Of a stretch of DNA of 64,000 bases, positions 16,120 through 25,361 are shown in pieces (the first letter of the stretch is position 1; every line of letters begins with the position of its first letter). The notes beneath the pieces are model-generated. The model was not told the origin of the DNA and searched no databases. It worked only from the letters and a program-made list of their open reading frames with translations. This stretch comes from Devosia neptuniae (GTDB taxonomy: Bacteria > Pseudomonadota > Alphaproteobacteria > Rhizobiales > Devosiaceae), in NCBI RefSeq assembly GCF_025452235.1, contig NZ_CP104965.1, positions 558,001-622,000 on the forward strand, read 5' to 3'. The position numbers and the translations under genes were made by a program.

Positions 16120-17400
16120 ATGGACTATCGCGGTATCTTCGAAGACGCAGTGGATACGCTGCGGGCGGAAAAACGCTATCGCGTTTTCGCCGATCTCGAA
16201 CGGGTGGCCGGGCATTTCCCCAAAGCGATCTATCGCGACGACGCCGACAATGCGCGCGAGATCACCATCTGGTGCTCCAATGACTATCTGGGCATGGGCC
16301 AGCACCAAAAGGTGGTCGCGGCCATGCAGGAGACTGCCGGCAAGCTGGGCGTTGGCGCCGGCGGCACCCGCAATATTTCGGGCACCAATCGCCCGCTGGT
16401 CGAGCTGGAACGCTCGCTGGCCGATCTGCATCGCAAGGAAGCGGCGCTGGTATTCACCTCGGGCTTTGTGTCTAACGAAGCGGCGATCTCGACCATTGCG
16501 CGGCTCCTGCCCGATTGCGTGATCTTTTCCGACCAGCTCAACCATGCCTCGATGATCCAGGGCGTGCGCCAATCGGGCATGCAGAAGGTCATCTTCCGGC
16601 ACAATGACGTGGCGCATCTGCGCGAATTGCTGATGCAGGTGGATCGCAAGCGGCCCAAGCTGATCTGCTTTGAATCGATCTATTCGATGGATGGCGATAT
16701 CGCCCCGATCAAGGACATCTGCGACCTGGCCGAGGAATTCGGCGCGCTGACCTATATCGATGAAGTCCATGCCGTGGGCATGTATGGCCCGCGCGGCGGC
16801 GGCATTGCCGAGCGCGACGGCCTGATGGAGCGCATCGATATCATCGAGGGCACGCTGGCCAAGGGCTTTGGCACGATGGGTGGCTATATCGCGGCCAATC
16901 GTGCCATCGTTGATGCCGTGCGGTCCTATGCGCCTGAATTCATTTTCACCACGGCCCTGCCCCCGGCATTATGCGCGGCGGCGCGGGCTTCGATCGAACA
17001 CCTCAAGGGCAATGGGCAGGAGCGCATGCTGCACCAGCGCCAGGCCCGACTGACCAAGGCGATCCTGGCCGATGCGGGCCTGCCGGTGATGGAAACCGAA
17101 ACCCATATCGTGCCGCTGATCGTGGGCGATGCGCGCCAGTGCAAGGCGGCCAGCGACATGCTGCTCGACAAGCACAATATCTATATCCAGCCGATCAATT
17201 ACCCCACCGTGCCCAAAGGCACCGAGCGGCTGCGCATTACCCCGACCCCGCTGCATACCGACGAGATGATCTTCGAGTTGCGCCATGCGCTGGTGAGTGT
17301 GTGGACCAGCCTCGAGCTGCCGCGCGAGCGGGCCGATGCAGCGATCACGGCACGGAAATTGACCTCGGGCGATCTGACGCTGCCGACGACGGGCGGGTAG
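16120..17400 (+). CDS. hemA: 5-aminolevulinate synthase
   Basis: A 426-residue ALAS of the alphaproteobacterial (Shemin) pathway: glycine plus succinyl-CoA to 5-aminolevulinate, with PLP. Typical segments are [32 protein letters not shown] and GTRNISGTN; the PLP lysine is K248 in [12 protein letters not shown]. The ATG at 16120 follows AAGGGA; an in-frame upstream extension is non-homologous. An FNR/FixK-like dyad lies 84 bases upstream, suggesting oxygen-responsive expression. Confidence 0.96.
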   Translation: MDYRGIFEDAVDTLRAEKRYRVFADLERVAGHFPKAIYRDDADNAREITIWCSNDYLGMGQHQKVVAAMQETAGKLGVGAGGTRNISGTNRPLVELERSLADLHRKEAALVFTSGFVSNEAAISTIARLLPDCVIFSDQLNHASMIQGVRQSGMQKVIFRHNDVAHLRELLMQVDRKRPKLICFESIYSMDGDIAPIKDICDLAEEFGALTYIDEVHAVGMYGPRGGGIAERDGLMERIDIIEGTLAKGFGTMGGYIAANRAIVDAVRSYAPEFIFTTALPPALCAAARASIEHLKGNGQERMLHQRQARLTKAILADAGLPVMETETHIVPLIVGDARQCKAASDMLLDKHNIYIQPINYPTVPKGTERLRITPTPLHTDEMIFELRHALVSVWTSLELPRERADAAITARKLTSGDLTLPTTGG

Positions 17401-17459
17401 GTTCACGACCCGTCGAGGGTTCTCTTTAGGACTTTGCCGCGCTCTCCCAAGCCAAGTTC

Positions 17460-17547
17460 CATCGTCATCGCCCGGCTTGTCCGGGCAATCCACGCTCCCG
17501 CACACGCTGAGAGATGGATCACCCGGGTAAACCGGGTGATGACGATG
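17460..17547. repeat. REP-like palindromic element between hemA and regulator
   Basis: CATCGTCATCGCCCGG (17460-17475) pairs with CCGGGTGATGACGATG (17532-17547) with one mismatch. Smaller dyads (CCCGG..CCGGG) lie inside each arm. It sits between convergent genes and looks like a rhizobial-type REP element. Confidence 0.7.
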
Positions 17548-17593
17548 AATGGAGGGAACAGCGCAAGCTGCGAAGTCGCTCCCCCTTAAAGGC

Positions 17594-18229
17594 CTAGCTC
17601 GTCAATACGATCCGCATCAGGTCCGCAGTATTGCGAGCGCCGAGTTTTTCCATCACCCGGGCGCGGTGCACTTCGATGGTGCGGGGGGAAATGCCCAGTT
17701 CGCGGCCGGCTTCCTTGTTGGATTGGCCGTTGGTAATCAATTGCAGCACTTCGCGTTCGCGGGGCGTGAGTTGGGAGAAGCCGCGCACTTCGACGGGGCG
17801 GCGGCCGCCTTGCATGGCGCCCAGATGCACATCCCGGCGCAGGGCATCGCGCACGACGCCCAGGAAATGCTCGGTATCGATGGGCTTGCTGATAACGTCG
17901 GAGGCACCCAGCTTCATGGCGGTTACGGCCGCGTCGAGTTGGGGGGTGTCGGACAGCATGAACACCGGCGTGCCGGTCCGCATGGCTTTGATACGACGCA
18001 GCAGGGCCAGGCCGCTTTCCTCGCCAAGCCGCAGATTGATCACCACCACATCGGGGCGGCGGCGATCGAGGCTGGCCAGAAAATGGCTGGCATCGAGAGA
18101 AAAGCTTGTCTGAAAACCCTCGAGCCTGAACAGAATGCTCAGCGCCTCGCAGGTGGATGGATCGGCATCGACAATGTGGATCAGCCGGTCACGGTTGAGA
18201 AACGAATGATAATAGGTCTGGTCGCTCAT
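17594..18229 (-). CDS. FixJ/NarL-type regulator with atypical receiver
   Basis: A 211-residue protein with a receiver-like domain (about 15-130) and a C-terminal LuxR-type helix-turn-helix (FSQLTPREREVLQLITNGQS, then NKEAGRELGISPRTIEVHRA). Receiver landmarks D21 and D23, S93 and K115 are present, but the phosphoacceptor position reads VVVINLRL with Asn65 instead of Asp. It therefore probably does not take phosphate in the usual way and may be constitutively active or controlled by protein contacts. No kinase gene is adjacent on the same strand; a hybrid kinase begins 0.9 kb away. Confidence 0.85.
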   Translation of the reverse strand: MSDQTYYHSFLNRDRLIHIVDADPSTCEALSILFRLEGFQTSFSLDASHFLASLDRRRPDVVVINLRLGEESGLALLRRIKAMRTGTPVFMLSDTPQLDAAVTAMKLGASDVISKPIDTEHFLGVVRDALRRDVHLGAMQGGRRPVEVRGFSQLTPREREVLQLITNGQSNKEAGRELGISPRTIEVHRARVMEKLGARNTADLMRIVLTS

Positions 18230-18266
18230 TTTGCCCTCTCTGCCCAGTTGGCAAGTTTCGCTTAAT

Positions 18267-18374
18267 TCAAAAATTCACCTGCAGCTTGATTCCAATATCG
18301 CGCTGCCACTCGCTGCCGCCGGTCTGGGTGACGAAGCGGAATTCGTGCGGTGAAAATCGCCCCGGTATTTTGCA
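18267..18374 (-). pseudogene. possible C-terminal relic of an outer-membrane barrel protein
   Basis: A 35-codon open stretch with no start ends EFRFVTQTGGSEW...IKLQVNF then TGA. Alternating polar/apolar residues and a terminal Phe are the signature of the last strand of an outer-membrane beta-barrel. A TAG closes it upstream. I read this as a remnant of a deleted porin-like gene upstream of the FixJ-like regulator; it is short, so chance is possible. Confidence 0.35.
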
Positions 18375-18418
18375 CTAAGTGTTCCTGCCGTCCCATCGGG
18401 ACAACACGTAGGAGTTAT

Positions 18419-18435
18419 TACCTAGTTTCTAGGTA
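18419..18435. promoter_or_regulatory. operator-like palindrome
   Basis: TACCTAGTTTCTAGGTA is a perfect 7-bp inverted repeat around TTT in an unusually AT-rich stretch (about 18400-18480) of an otherwise GC-rich region. It lies upstream of the relic and the FixJ-like regulator on the minus strand. The binding factor is unknown. Confidence 0.4.
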
Positions 18436-18488
18436 TATTTACCTTTCTATTCAAGGTCAACAGACTTTCGTCCTATGATTGTGTCAAG

Positions 18489-18512
18489 AAAAAGGCCGGA
18501 ATGTTTCCGGCC
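18489..18512 (-). terminator. intrinsic terminator of mscL
   Basis: On the minus strand GGCCGGAA, loop ACA, TTCCGGCC is followed by TTTTT (plus-strand AAAAA at 18489-18493), 11 bases past the mscL stop. Confidence 0.9.
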
Positions 18513-18523
18513 CCTTTGGATTT

Positions 18524-18958
18524 TCAGCGTGGATTGGCGCGCAGCGCGTCACGGATTTCGGTGAGCAGCACTTCTTCCTTGGTCGGCGCAGGAGCGGTTT
18601 CCACCGGCTCGGCAGCGGCCTTGCGCTTGAGCGAATTGATCGCCTTGACCACCATGAACAGCACGAAGGCGATGATGGTGAATTTCACGATTGCGTTGAT
18701 GAACAGGCCGATATTCAGCGTGGCGACGCCGGCGGCCTTGGCGGCGGCGAGCGAGGGAACGGCAACTTCACCAGGATTGTGCAGGACAATGAACAGATTG
18801 GAGAAATCGATACCGCCGATGATCAGGCCGATCAGCGGCATGAAAACGTCGTCCACAAGCGATGATACAATGGCGCCGAAGGCAGCACCGATGATCACGC
18901 CGATAGCCAGGTCGATCATGTTGCCCTTGATGGCGAAGTCACGAAATTCCTTTAGCAT
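18524..18958 (-). CDS. mscL: large-conductance mechanosensitive channel
   Basis: A 144-residue MscL. The N-terminal [20 protein letters not shown] and the pore helix TM1 ([20 protein letters not shown]) are diagnostic. TM2 follows (about 85-107: [18 protein letters not shown]) with a charged C-terminal bundle region. It forms a homopentameric inner-membrane channel that opens under extreme tension to release solutes after hypo-osmotic shock. It is monocistronic with its own terminator. Confidence 0.96.
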   Translation of the reverse strand: MLKEFRDFAIKGNMIDLAIGVIIGAAFGAIVSSLVDDVFMPLIGLIIGGIDFSNLFIVLHNPGEVAVPSLAAAKAAGVATLNIGLFINAIVKFTIIAFVLFMVVKAINSLKRKAAAEPVETAPAPTKEEVLLTEIRDALRANPR

Positions 18959-19129
18959 GAGAAGCCCTCTCCGTTATTTGACCGGCCACTTCCCCGTCGG
19001 CATCTGCCGCACTCGTGGCGGGTTAAGGATTTATTACTAGCGACAACAAGGCAATGGGTCGAGAGTCGATCTTGCGCGGCCTGGCAGAGGGGCGGATAGT
19101 CGCCGCCACAACGGAGCGTTCAGACTTCC

Positions 19130-20752
19130 ATGCCGAGCCAGCGCGACATCATGCCAGCCAGCCTGGCCCAGGCGATGGATCACATTCCGCAAGGGGTGGC
19201 TGTGTTCGATAGCGGGCTGCGGCTGGTCACCTCCAACAAGCGCTACAACACGCTGTTGGCGCTGCCCGAGGAATTGGTCCGGCCCGGCACGCCGCTCTTT
19301 GATATCGCGCTCTATCTGGGAGATCGCGGGGATCTGGGGCGGGGCGATGCCGCGCGGCTGGCGATCGAGCGCATCAACCTCCTCACTGCCCTGCCCTCGA
19401 CGGTGACCCAACGGCTAGGCAATACCGGCCAGACGCTGGAATTTCATTCCTCGCGCCTGCCCGATGGCGGGCTGGTCATCAGCTTTTCCGATGTTACCGC
19501 CCGGGTGCGGGCCGAACGCGAACTGGAGCGGATGAACCAGTCGCTGGAAGGGCGCGTGGAAGAACGCACCGCGGCGCTGACCCGGGTCAATACCGAGCTT
19601 GAAAATGCGCGGGCCAAGGCCGACGCCGCCAACCATGACAAGACACGGTTTCTGGCGGCGGCGAGCCACGATCTATTGCAACCGCTCAATGCCGCGCGGC
19701 TCTATACCTCCACCCTGATCGAACAGGCCAAGTCGACCGCCTTCGCCGAATTGGCCAATTCCATCGAGGCCTCGCTGACGGCGGTGGAAGACATCATGTC
19801 GGCGCTGCTCGATATTTCGCGCATCGATAGCGGCGCGGTGCGGCCGGCGCCCACCGCGGTGAGCGCGCGCGATCTGCTCAAGCGCATCGAGGTGGAATTC
19901 GCGCCCATGGCGCGGGAGCGGGCCATCACGCTGCGCATCGTGAACACCCAGTCCGTGGTGCTGGCCGACCGCATGCTGGTGGGACGCATCGTGCAGAACC
20001 TGGTGTCCAATGCGATCAAGTATACGCCCAGCGGCGGCAAGGTACTGGTGGGAGCGCGGCGGCGCGGCAATCGCATCCGGATCGACGTGATCGATACCGG
20101 CATCGGCTTCAACAGGGATCAGCACAAGCTGGTGTTTGCCGAATTTTCGCGGCTCGACCGGGGCGCCCGCATGGCGCAGGGCTTGGGCTTAGGCCTTTCC
20201 ATCGTGCAGCGCCTGGTGGCGACGCTGGGGCTGACGCTGGAACTGGACAGCCAGGAGGGCCGGGGCTCGCGCTTTTCGCTGTTCCTGCCGGCCTCGCGCT
20301 CGACCCAGGCCAGTATCGAGAGCGGGATTGAGCCCAGCGAGAGCAATGTGGGCGTGCTCGACGTCAAGGTGCTGTGCGTGGACAATGAACGGGCGATCCT
20401 GGAGGCGATGGAGGGGCTGCTGACCCATTGGGGGTGCGATGTGCGCACGGCGCTCTCGCTCAAGCAGATCGACCGCGAGCGGCTATTGGAGGGGTGGTAT
20501 CCCGATATGGTGCTGATGGATTATCACCTCGAGCAAACCTCGGGGCTCGATGCCATCGAATGGCTGCGGCACAATCTGGGCGGGCATTTGCCGGCAGCAT
20601 TGGTGACGGCCGACCGCAGCCCGGCGGTACGGGCCTTGGCCGAGGATCGCGGCATTGCGGTGGTGACCAAGCCGGTCAAGCCGGCCGCGTTGCGGGCCGC
20701 GATCAGCGGGCTGGCCAACCAAAGCGGGCGGGCGGCCAAGCGGGCGGTGTGA
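19130..20752 (+). CDS. hybrid sensor histidine kinase (PAS-HisKA-HATPase-REC)
   Basis: A 540-residue soluble hybrid kinase with no TM segment. An N-terminal PAS_7-type sensor (about 12-125: AMDHIPQGVAVFDSGLRLVT) and a coiled linker (130-170) precede the HisKA domain. The H box is FLAAASHDLLQPLNAARLYT with H180. The HATPase follows (about 285-395: NLVSNAIKYTPSGGKVLVGA, then GLGLGLSIVQRL). The C-terminal receiver (about 415-530) has phosphoacceptor D464 in MDYHLEQ. The layout is that of NahK/ErcS'-type cytosolic kinases, which act through LuxR-type regulators; the convergent regulator at 20867-21538 is a candidate partner. Confidence 0.9.
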   Translation: MPSQRDIMPASLAQAMDHIPQGVAVFDSGLRLVTSNKRYNTLLALPEELVRPGTPLFDIALYLGDRGDLGRGDAARLAIERINLLTALPSTVTQRLGNTGQTLEFHSSRLPDGGLVISFSDVTARVRAERELERMNQSLEGRVEERTAALTRVNTELENARAKADAANHDKTRFLAAASHDLLQPLNAARLYTSTLIEQAKSTAFAELANSIEASLTAVEDIMSALLDISRIDSGAVRPAPTAVSARDLLKRIEVEFAPMARERAITLRIVNTQSVVLADRMLVGRIVQNLVSNAIKYTPSGGKVLVGARRRGNRIRIDVIDTGIGFNRDQHKLVFAEFSRLDRGARMAQGLGLGLSIVQRLVATLGLTLELDSQEGRGSRFSLFLPASRSTQASIESGIEPSESNVGVLDVKVLCVDNERAILEAMEGLLTHWGCDVRTALSLKQIDRERLLEGWYPDMVLMDYHLEQTSGLDAIEWLRHNLGGHLPAALVTADRSPAVRALAEDRGIAVVTKPVKPAALRAAISGLANQSGRAAKRAV

Positions 20753-20763
20753 GCAGCTAAAGT

Positions 20764-20857
20764 AGACCTCATCCTGAGCTTGTCGAAGGACGAGGTCGTG
20801 GCATACGGGCCTCCACTCGCCCGACCTCGTGGTTCGACAAGCTCACCATGAGGTCTT
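20764..20857. repeat. dispersed repeat family A, inverted pair
   Basis: GACCTCATCCTGAGCTTGTC on the left and CGACCTCGTGGTTCGACAAG on the right are opposed copies of the element at 3113-3158 and 42659-42704. Together they can form a long stem between the convergent kinase and LuxR-type genes, where they may also act as a bidirectional transcription barrier. Confidence 0.75.
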
Positions 20858-20866
20858 CAAACGCAA

Positions 20867-21538
20867 CTAAGCCTTTTCGCCGCCAGTCGAGAACAGCGCC
20901 TCGAACTGGCCCTCCTCGATGCGGGCGGCGGCGATGACGGCCTGGGTGCGGCTATCGACGTCGAGCTTTTGCAGGATGGCCGAGACGTGGGCCTTGACGG
21001 TCGCCTCGGAAATGGTGAGTTCGTAGGCGATCTGCTTGTTCATCAGCCCGTCGCTCAGCATCATCAGCACGCGGACCTGCTGGGGGGTGAGGGTGGAGAG
21101 GCGCCGCATCAGGGCGGTCTGGTTGTCTTCGCCGCCCAGCGTCATGCCATCGGGCACGAAGACCTCGCCGGACAGCACGGTTTCAATGGCACGGCGGATT
21201 TCGGTAGGGCCGACCGATTTGTGGAGATACCCGGCAGCGCCCAGCTCGAAAGCGCGGCGCACCACGGTGCCGTCCTCGACGGCCGAGATGATCATCACCG
21301 GAATGTCGGGATATTGCGCGCGCAGCAGCAACAGGCCGGAAAAGCCGCGTACGCCGGGCATATTGAGATCGAGCAGGACCAGGTCGCAATCGCGATCGGT
21401 TTCGAGCGAAGCGCTCAGGCCATTGAGATCGCCGGCCTCTTCCACGCTGACCGTCGCATCGCCCCCCGCCAGGGTTTGCCGCAGCGCCGCACGAAACAAA
21501 GGATGGTCATCGACAATGATGATGCGGCGACGAGTCAT
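20867..21538 (-). CDS. LuxR/NarL-type response regulator
   Basis: A 223-residue response regulator with an intact receiver (acidic pair in IIIVDDHPLFR, phosphoacceptor Asp in LVLLDLNMPG, Lys in GYLHKSVGP). The C-terminal LuxR helix-turn-helix is TLTPQQVRVLMMLSDGLMNK followed by QIAYELTISEATVKAHVSAI. The ATG at 21538 starts the receiver directly; a GTG at 21565 would add nine residues. It converges with the hybrid kinase and is a plausible phosphorelay partner, with the kinase's own receiver as intermediate or competitor. Confidence 0.88.
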   Translation of the reverse strand: MTRRRIIIVDDHPLFRAALRQTLAGGDATVSVEEAGDLNGLSASLETDRDCDLVLLDLNMPGVRGFSGLLLLRAQYPDIPVMIISAVEDGTVVRRAFELGAAGYLHKSVGPTEIRRAIETVLSGEVFVPDGMTLGGEDNQTALMRRLSTLTPQQVRVLMMLSDGLMNKQIAYELTISEATVKAHVSAILQKLDVDSRTQAVIAAARIEEGQFEALFSTGGEKA

Positions 21539-21651
21539 AAGCCGGGCTCTCTCCGTGGCAGTCACAAGTCAGCAATACTGCGGATTCGGATGGGCAACAG
21601 CCCTAAAAATCGGCGCAAATCGCTTAATGGTCTTGCATATTGCAGCAATGC

Positions 21652-21666
21652 TTAACGGGTTCTTTA
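21652..21666. promoter_or_regulatory. possible CtrA-like site upstream of PodJ-like gene
   Basis: TTAA-N7-TTTA differs at one base from the CtrA consensus TTAA-N7-TTAA and lies about 80 bases before the start of the PodJ-like gene, a class of gene under cell-cycle control in Caulobacter. A near-match of this length occurs by chance, so this is only suggestive. Confidence 0.3.
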
Positions 21667-21744
21667 CCATGTTTTCCCAAGAGTGACCGTCATACCTTCG
21701 TGTTGAATCGCGAGGGGCACGTCGATTCATGACAGGGACTGACC

Positions 21745-24700
21745 ATGGCCCGCGCTTACCAGACTTCGGACATCACCGACCCTGACAACGAGCCGCGCGC
21801 CGGCGAGTGGCAGGCGCTGCGTGGCGAATTGGTGGCGCTATTGGACCAGGTGGAGGGGCGCTACGCCCAGACCGAGCGGGTCGACCCGGGCCTGAGCGGA
21901 TTGAGCCAGCGGGTGCGCAATCTGCGCGACCAGGTCGAGCGTCCCGAGCCGATAGTACGGCGGCAGGAGGCTTTGCGCACCGTCAAGCGCGCGGTGGACC
22001 GCTTCAGCGACCGTGGCGTGGACGATGATCGTGATCCGCTGAGTTCGGCTATTGCCGAAATTCGCGGGCGGCAGATGTCGGGGACCGCGGCGGCTTTGGG
22101 CCGACGGCCGGCCGATATGCCAGAATTCCGCGAATTGAGCGCCCTGGTGGGCGGGCTTTCGGGACGGCTGGAACGGCTCGAGGATGAATTGCACGCCCAG
22201 CGCGCCGCCGATGGCGATATCCGCGAAGTGGCCAGCCAAGTGGAGCAATTGGCCCATGTGGTGGAATTGCTGGCTGGCGCCGTGGGTGAAACGGGCCAGG
22301 TCAAGCGGCTCGAAGTGCAGATCGCAGCGCTCGGCGCCATGATCGAGGAGGCCCCACGGGTCGATCTCAGCACCATCAACAAGCGGCTGGACGATGTTTC
22401 GGGCACGGTGGCCAAGCTTGCCGAATTGCAGGCCCAGCAGATGGAGCGCGAAGTCATCCGCGAGGATCGCGCTGCGAGCGAAATGGTGGACGGCGCCGGG
22501 GCCTTGGCTCCCGCCATGCATGCGATCGAAAAAAGCGTGCGCAATGTCTACGACCGGATCGATTCCATCGAAAAGAATGTCGCCCTGTCGTCGAGCGATT
22601 TCGAGAAGCTGACCGCGGAAATGGCCGGGTTTACCCAGGCTATGCAGGCTGGCAGCGGGCAACCTGAATTGCTGGTGGGCAAGGTCGATGCGCTGGCCAG
22701 CCAGATCGGTGGGCTAAAAACAGCCAATGGCGACGTTGCCGGGCTCAAGAAAGATATTGCGGCGCTGCGGGACGCGGTTTTGGCCGGCATGGAGCCACGT
22801 TTTGCCAAGATCGAGACCCAGATCGAGGCGCTGAGCAAGCGCGCCGACGACGGGCAGGTCGAAGACCAGCTCAAGCTGTTGATGCAGCGCATGGACGAGA
22901 CCGGCGCCCAGCTCGATGGCCTCGCCAAGCTCTATAGCCAGCAGCAGGATATTTCCGGGCTCGAAGCCCTGGCCACTATGGTGGCCGAGCGCACCAGCGA
23001 CGCGGTGACCCGCAAGGCGCCGGCACCGGTGGCCATGTTTGGCGCCGATAGCCTCAAAAGCGTTGAAAGCCAGATTACCGGCCTGCTCAAAAGCGCCAGC
23101 AAGGCGCCTGACTATGACAAGCTGGCCGACATGATCGCCGAGCGGGCCGGCAAGGCGGCGCCGGCTGGCGCTGTGGGCGGGATCGACCCCGAGAATATGT
23201 CCGCGCTCGAAGAGCGGATGGCGGCGCTGTTCAACACGGCAGGCAAGGACACGGCCGAACGGCTGACCCGGCTGGAAGCGGCCCTCGCCAATCGGCGGGA
23301 CACGCGGCCCCTGGCTGCGTTCCGGGCTGACCTCAAGCCCGTGGGTGGCGACAGCCTGAGCGAAGTGAAAGCCGCACTGGCCGCCATCAAGCCGGCCAAG
23401 GATGCCGATATCATGCCGGCCAATCCGTCGGTGGACGCGCCGCTGACCGATCCCGGCTTTGGCAATGCCGGTCCGGTGCGTACGGCACTCGAAGCCAAAG
23501 TCAGTGGCCGCGTGGCGCCGGAGCCACTGGCGTCCGAAGCGCCGATCATGCCGCGACCGATGTTTGACCCGGACAAGGTGGAGCGCCCGCCCCAGCCGCA
23601 ATCGAGCTTTGCGACCAGCACCAGCACGGACCCCTTTGTCGCCGAGCCGGTCGAGGCCCCTGCCCCGAGCGTGGAAGCCCCAATTGCCCAGAGCAGCACC
23701 AGCACATTCGTTGCCGCCGCTCGCCGTGCCCAGCTTGCCCGGCAGGAGGCATCCGGCGGAGCGCCATCGACCAATTCGCTGATCGGCCGCGCCCTGGCCC
23801 GGGTCAAGCCGACCGCAAACCCCGAGCAAGCCGCGACACCGCCTGCTGAAAAAGCGGAGAAGCCGGCCAAGCCGGTGAAGGAAAAGAAGGCCAAAAAGGC
23901 CGAGGCCGCGCCGCTGCTGTCCGATACCGGCCTGCCCGGCGAGGAGATTGCACCGCGCCAGAGTTTCCTGACCCGCAATCGCCGCCCGCTGCTGCTGGCG
24001 GCGACGCTGGTGGCTGTGTCGATGCTGGCGCTGAACCTGGTCATGCAGCGCATGAACGCGGCGCGCACCGCGCCAACGCCGCCGCCGGTCGAAAGCACGA
24101 TGATCGACCCGACGCCGACGGCCGACCAGCCGGTGGGCGATGTCTCGACGGCAACCCCACGGGTGATCGACATGATCGATACCACCCAGGTGGGCTCGAT
24201 CAATTCGGGCACGCCGATGAGCTTCAGCAAACCTGCTGCCGCCCCGATCCCGGCGGCGCTGACTTTGCCGGTGGCCGAAGGGGCCGCAATCGTGCCCGAA
24301 AGCGTGGCCCCGACACCGGAAGCCGCGACGGCCGACCGTATTCCCGACATTGCCGCGGCGGCGCCGGAGAGTTTCGAGCTGCCGCCCGAGGCCCTTGGCC
24401 CCGTGGAATTGCGGCAGGCTGCCGCTGACGGCGATGCGCGGGCGCAGTTCGAGATCGGCGCCATCTATACCGAGGGCCGCGCGGTCGAGCAGGACTATGC
24501 CGAGGCGGCCAAATGGTATGAGCGCTCGGCGGCGCAGGGGTTCGTGCCGGCGCAATACCGGTTGGGCAATCTCTACGAGGCCGGCACGGGCGTCGAAAAG
24601 GATATCGAAGTCGCCAAGCTCTGGTATCAGCGCGGCGCCGAAGCAGGCAATCGCATGGCGATGCATAATCTGGCTGCGCTTTATGCCAGCGGCCAATTGG

Positions 24701-25227
24701 GCGACCAGGAATTCGAGACGGCAGCCGAGTGGTTCACCAAGGCGGCAAAGCTGGGCATGACCGACAGCCAGTTCAACCTGGGCATGCTCTATGCCCGCGG
24801 GCTGGGCGTCGACCAGGATTTCGAGCAATCCTACAAGTGGTTTTCGCTGGCAGCGCGCAGCGGGGATGCCGATGCCGGCAAGGCGCGCGATGACATCGCC
24901 AAGTCGCTGACCGCCGACGCGATCAAGCGCCTGGGCACCGACATTGCAGGCTGGACGGCCGAGCCGATCGACCTGGCTGCCAATTTTGCGCCGCTGGGCA
25001 CCTGGGCCAAGGATTTCGATCCCGGCCAGGCCATCAGCACCAAGGACGTGGTGTCAAAGGTGCAGCAGGCGCTGGTCAAGCTGGGCTTTGATGTCGGCAC
25101 CCCCGACGGCCTGGCGGGCCCCAAGACGGCCGAAGCCATCAAGTCCTTCGAGACCGGCACCGGCATGGCTCCGAGCGGCAAGATCAATCCGCGCCTGCTG
25201 GCCGTCCTGGGCAGCCAGCCGGTCTGA
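21745..25227 (+). CDS. PodJ-like polar localization protein (coiled coil, TM, Sel1, PG-binding)
   Basis: A 1160-residue protein. The cytoplasmic N-terminal half (about 1-640) is rich in heptads and coiled coil. A Pro/Ala/Lys-rich linker, one TM helix (about 749-770: LLLAATLVAVSMLALNLVM) and a periplasmic part follow. The latter contains about four Sel1 repeats (885-1050; AAADGDARAQFEIGAIYTEG is the first) and a C-terminal PG_binding_1 domain (about 1095-1155: VQQALVKLGFDVGTPDGLAG). This order is that of PodJ, which organises the new cell pole in Caulobacter and rhizobia. GC-rich low-complexity sequence makes long antisense frames, which are not genes. Confidence 0.88.
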   Translation: MARAYQTSDITDPDNEPRAGEWQALRGELVALLDQVEGRYAQTERVDPGLSGLSQRVRNLRDQVERPEPIVRRQEALRTVKRAVDRFSDRGVDDDRDPLSSAIAEIRGRQMSGTAAALGRRPADMPEFRELSALVGGLSGRLERLEDELHAQRAADGDIREVASQVEQLAHVVELLAGAVGETGQVKRLEVQIAALGAMIEEAPRVDLSTINKRLDDVSGTVAKLAELQAQQMEREVIREDRAASEMVDGAGALAPAMHAIEKSVRNVYDRIDSIEKNVALSSSDFEKLTAEMAGFTQAMQAGSGQPELLVGKVDALASQIGGLKTANGDVAGLKKDIAALRDAVLAGMEPRFAKIETQIEALSKRADDGQVEDQLKLLMQRMDETGAQLDGLAKLYSQQQDISGLEALATMVAERTSDAVTRKAPAPVAMFGADSLKSVESQITGLLKSASKAPDYDKLADMIAERAGKAAPAGAVGGIDPENMSALEERMAALFNTAGKDTAERLTRLEAALANRRDTRPLAAFRADLKPVGGDSLSEVKAALAAIKPAKDADIMPANPSVDAPLTDPGFGNAGPVRTALEAKVSGRVAPEPLASEAPIMPRPMFDPDKVERPPQPQSSFATSTSTDPFVAEPVEAPAPSVEAPIAQSSTSTFVAAARRAQLARQEASGGAPSTNSLIGRALARVKPTANPEQAATPPAEKAEKPAKPVKEKKAKKAEAAPLLSDTGLPGEEIAPRQSFLTRNRRPLLLAATLVAVSMLALNLVMQRMNAARTAPTPPPVESTMIDPTPTADQPVGDVSTATPRVIDMIDTTQVGSINSGTPMSFSKPAAAPIPAALTLPVAEGAAIVPESVAPTPEAATADRIPDIAAAAPESFELPPEALGPVELRQAAADGDARAQFEIGAIYTEGRAVEQDYAEAAKWYERSAAQGFVPAQYRLGNLYEAGTGVEKDIEVAKLWYQRGAEAGNRMAMHNLAALYASGQLGDQEFETAAEWFTKAAKLGMTDSQFNLGMLYARGLGVDQDFEQSYKWFSLAARSGDADAGKARDDIAKSLTADAIKRLGTDIAGWTAEPIDLAANFAPLGTWAKDFDPGQAISTKDVVSKVQQALVKLGFDVGTPDGLAGPKTAEAIKSFETGTGMAPSGKINPRLLAVLGSQPV

Positions 25228-25361
25228 CGGATAAAAATTCTGCCATCGGCCCTTTTTTCAAAAGGGTTTAGGCGCTGCTAACCCGACCGGCCATATTGTT
25301 GTCGTCGCTCGCCCTCAAAAAGAGGTGCGGGCGACGAATCTATTGAACGGAACCCACGGTC

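Noticed and set aside
22714..24828. 704-codon minus-strand open frame inside the PodJ-like gene
   Set aside because: Arg/His/Gly-rich shadow of the Ala/Glu-rich coiled-coil gene; no ribosome binding site and no recognisable domain.
25250..25268. CCCTTTT-TTC-AAAAGGG as terminator of the PodJ-like gene
   Set aside because: A T run lies in the stem rather than after it and the stem is weak, so it is not a convincing intrinsic terminator.
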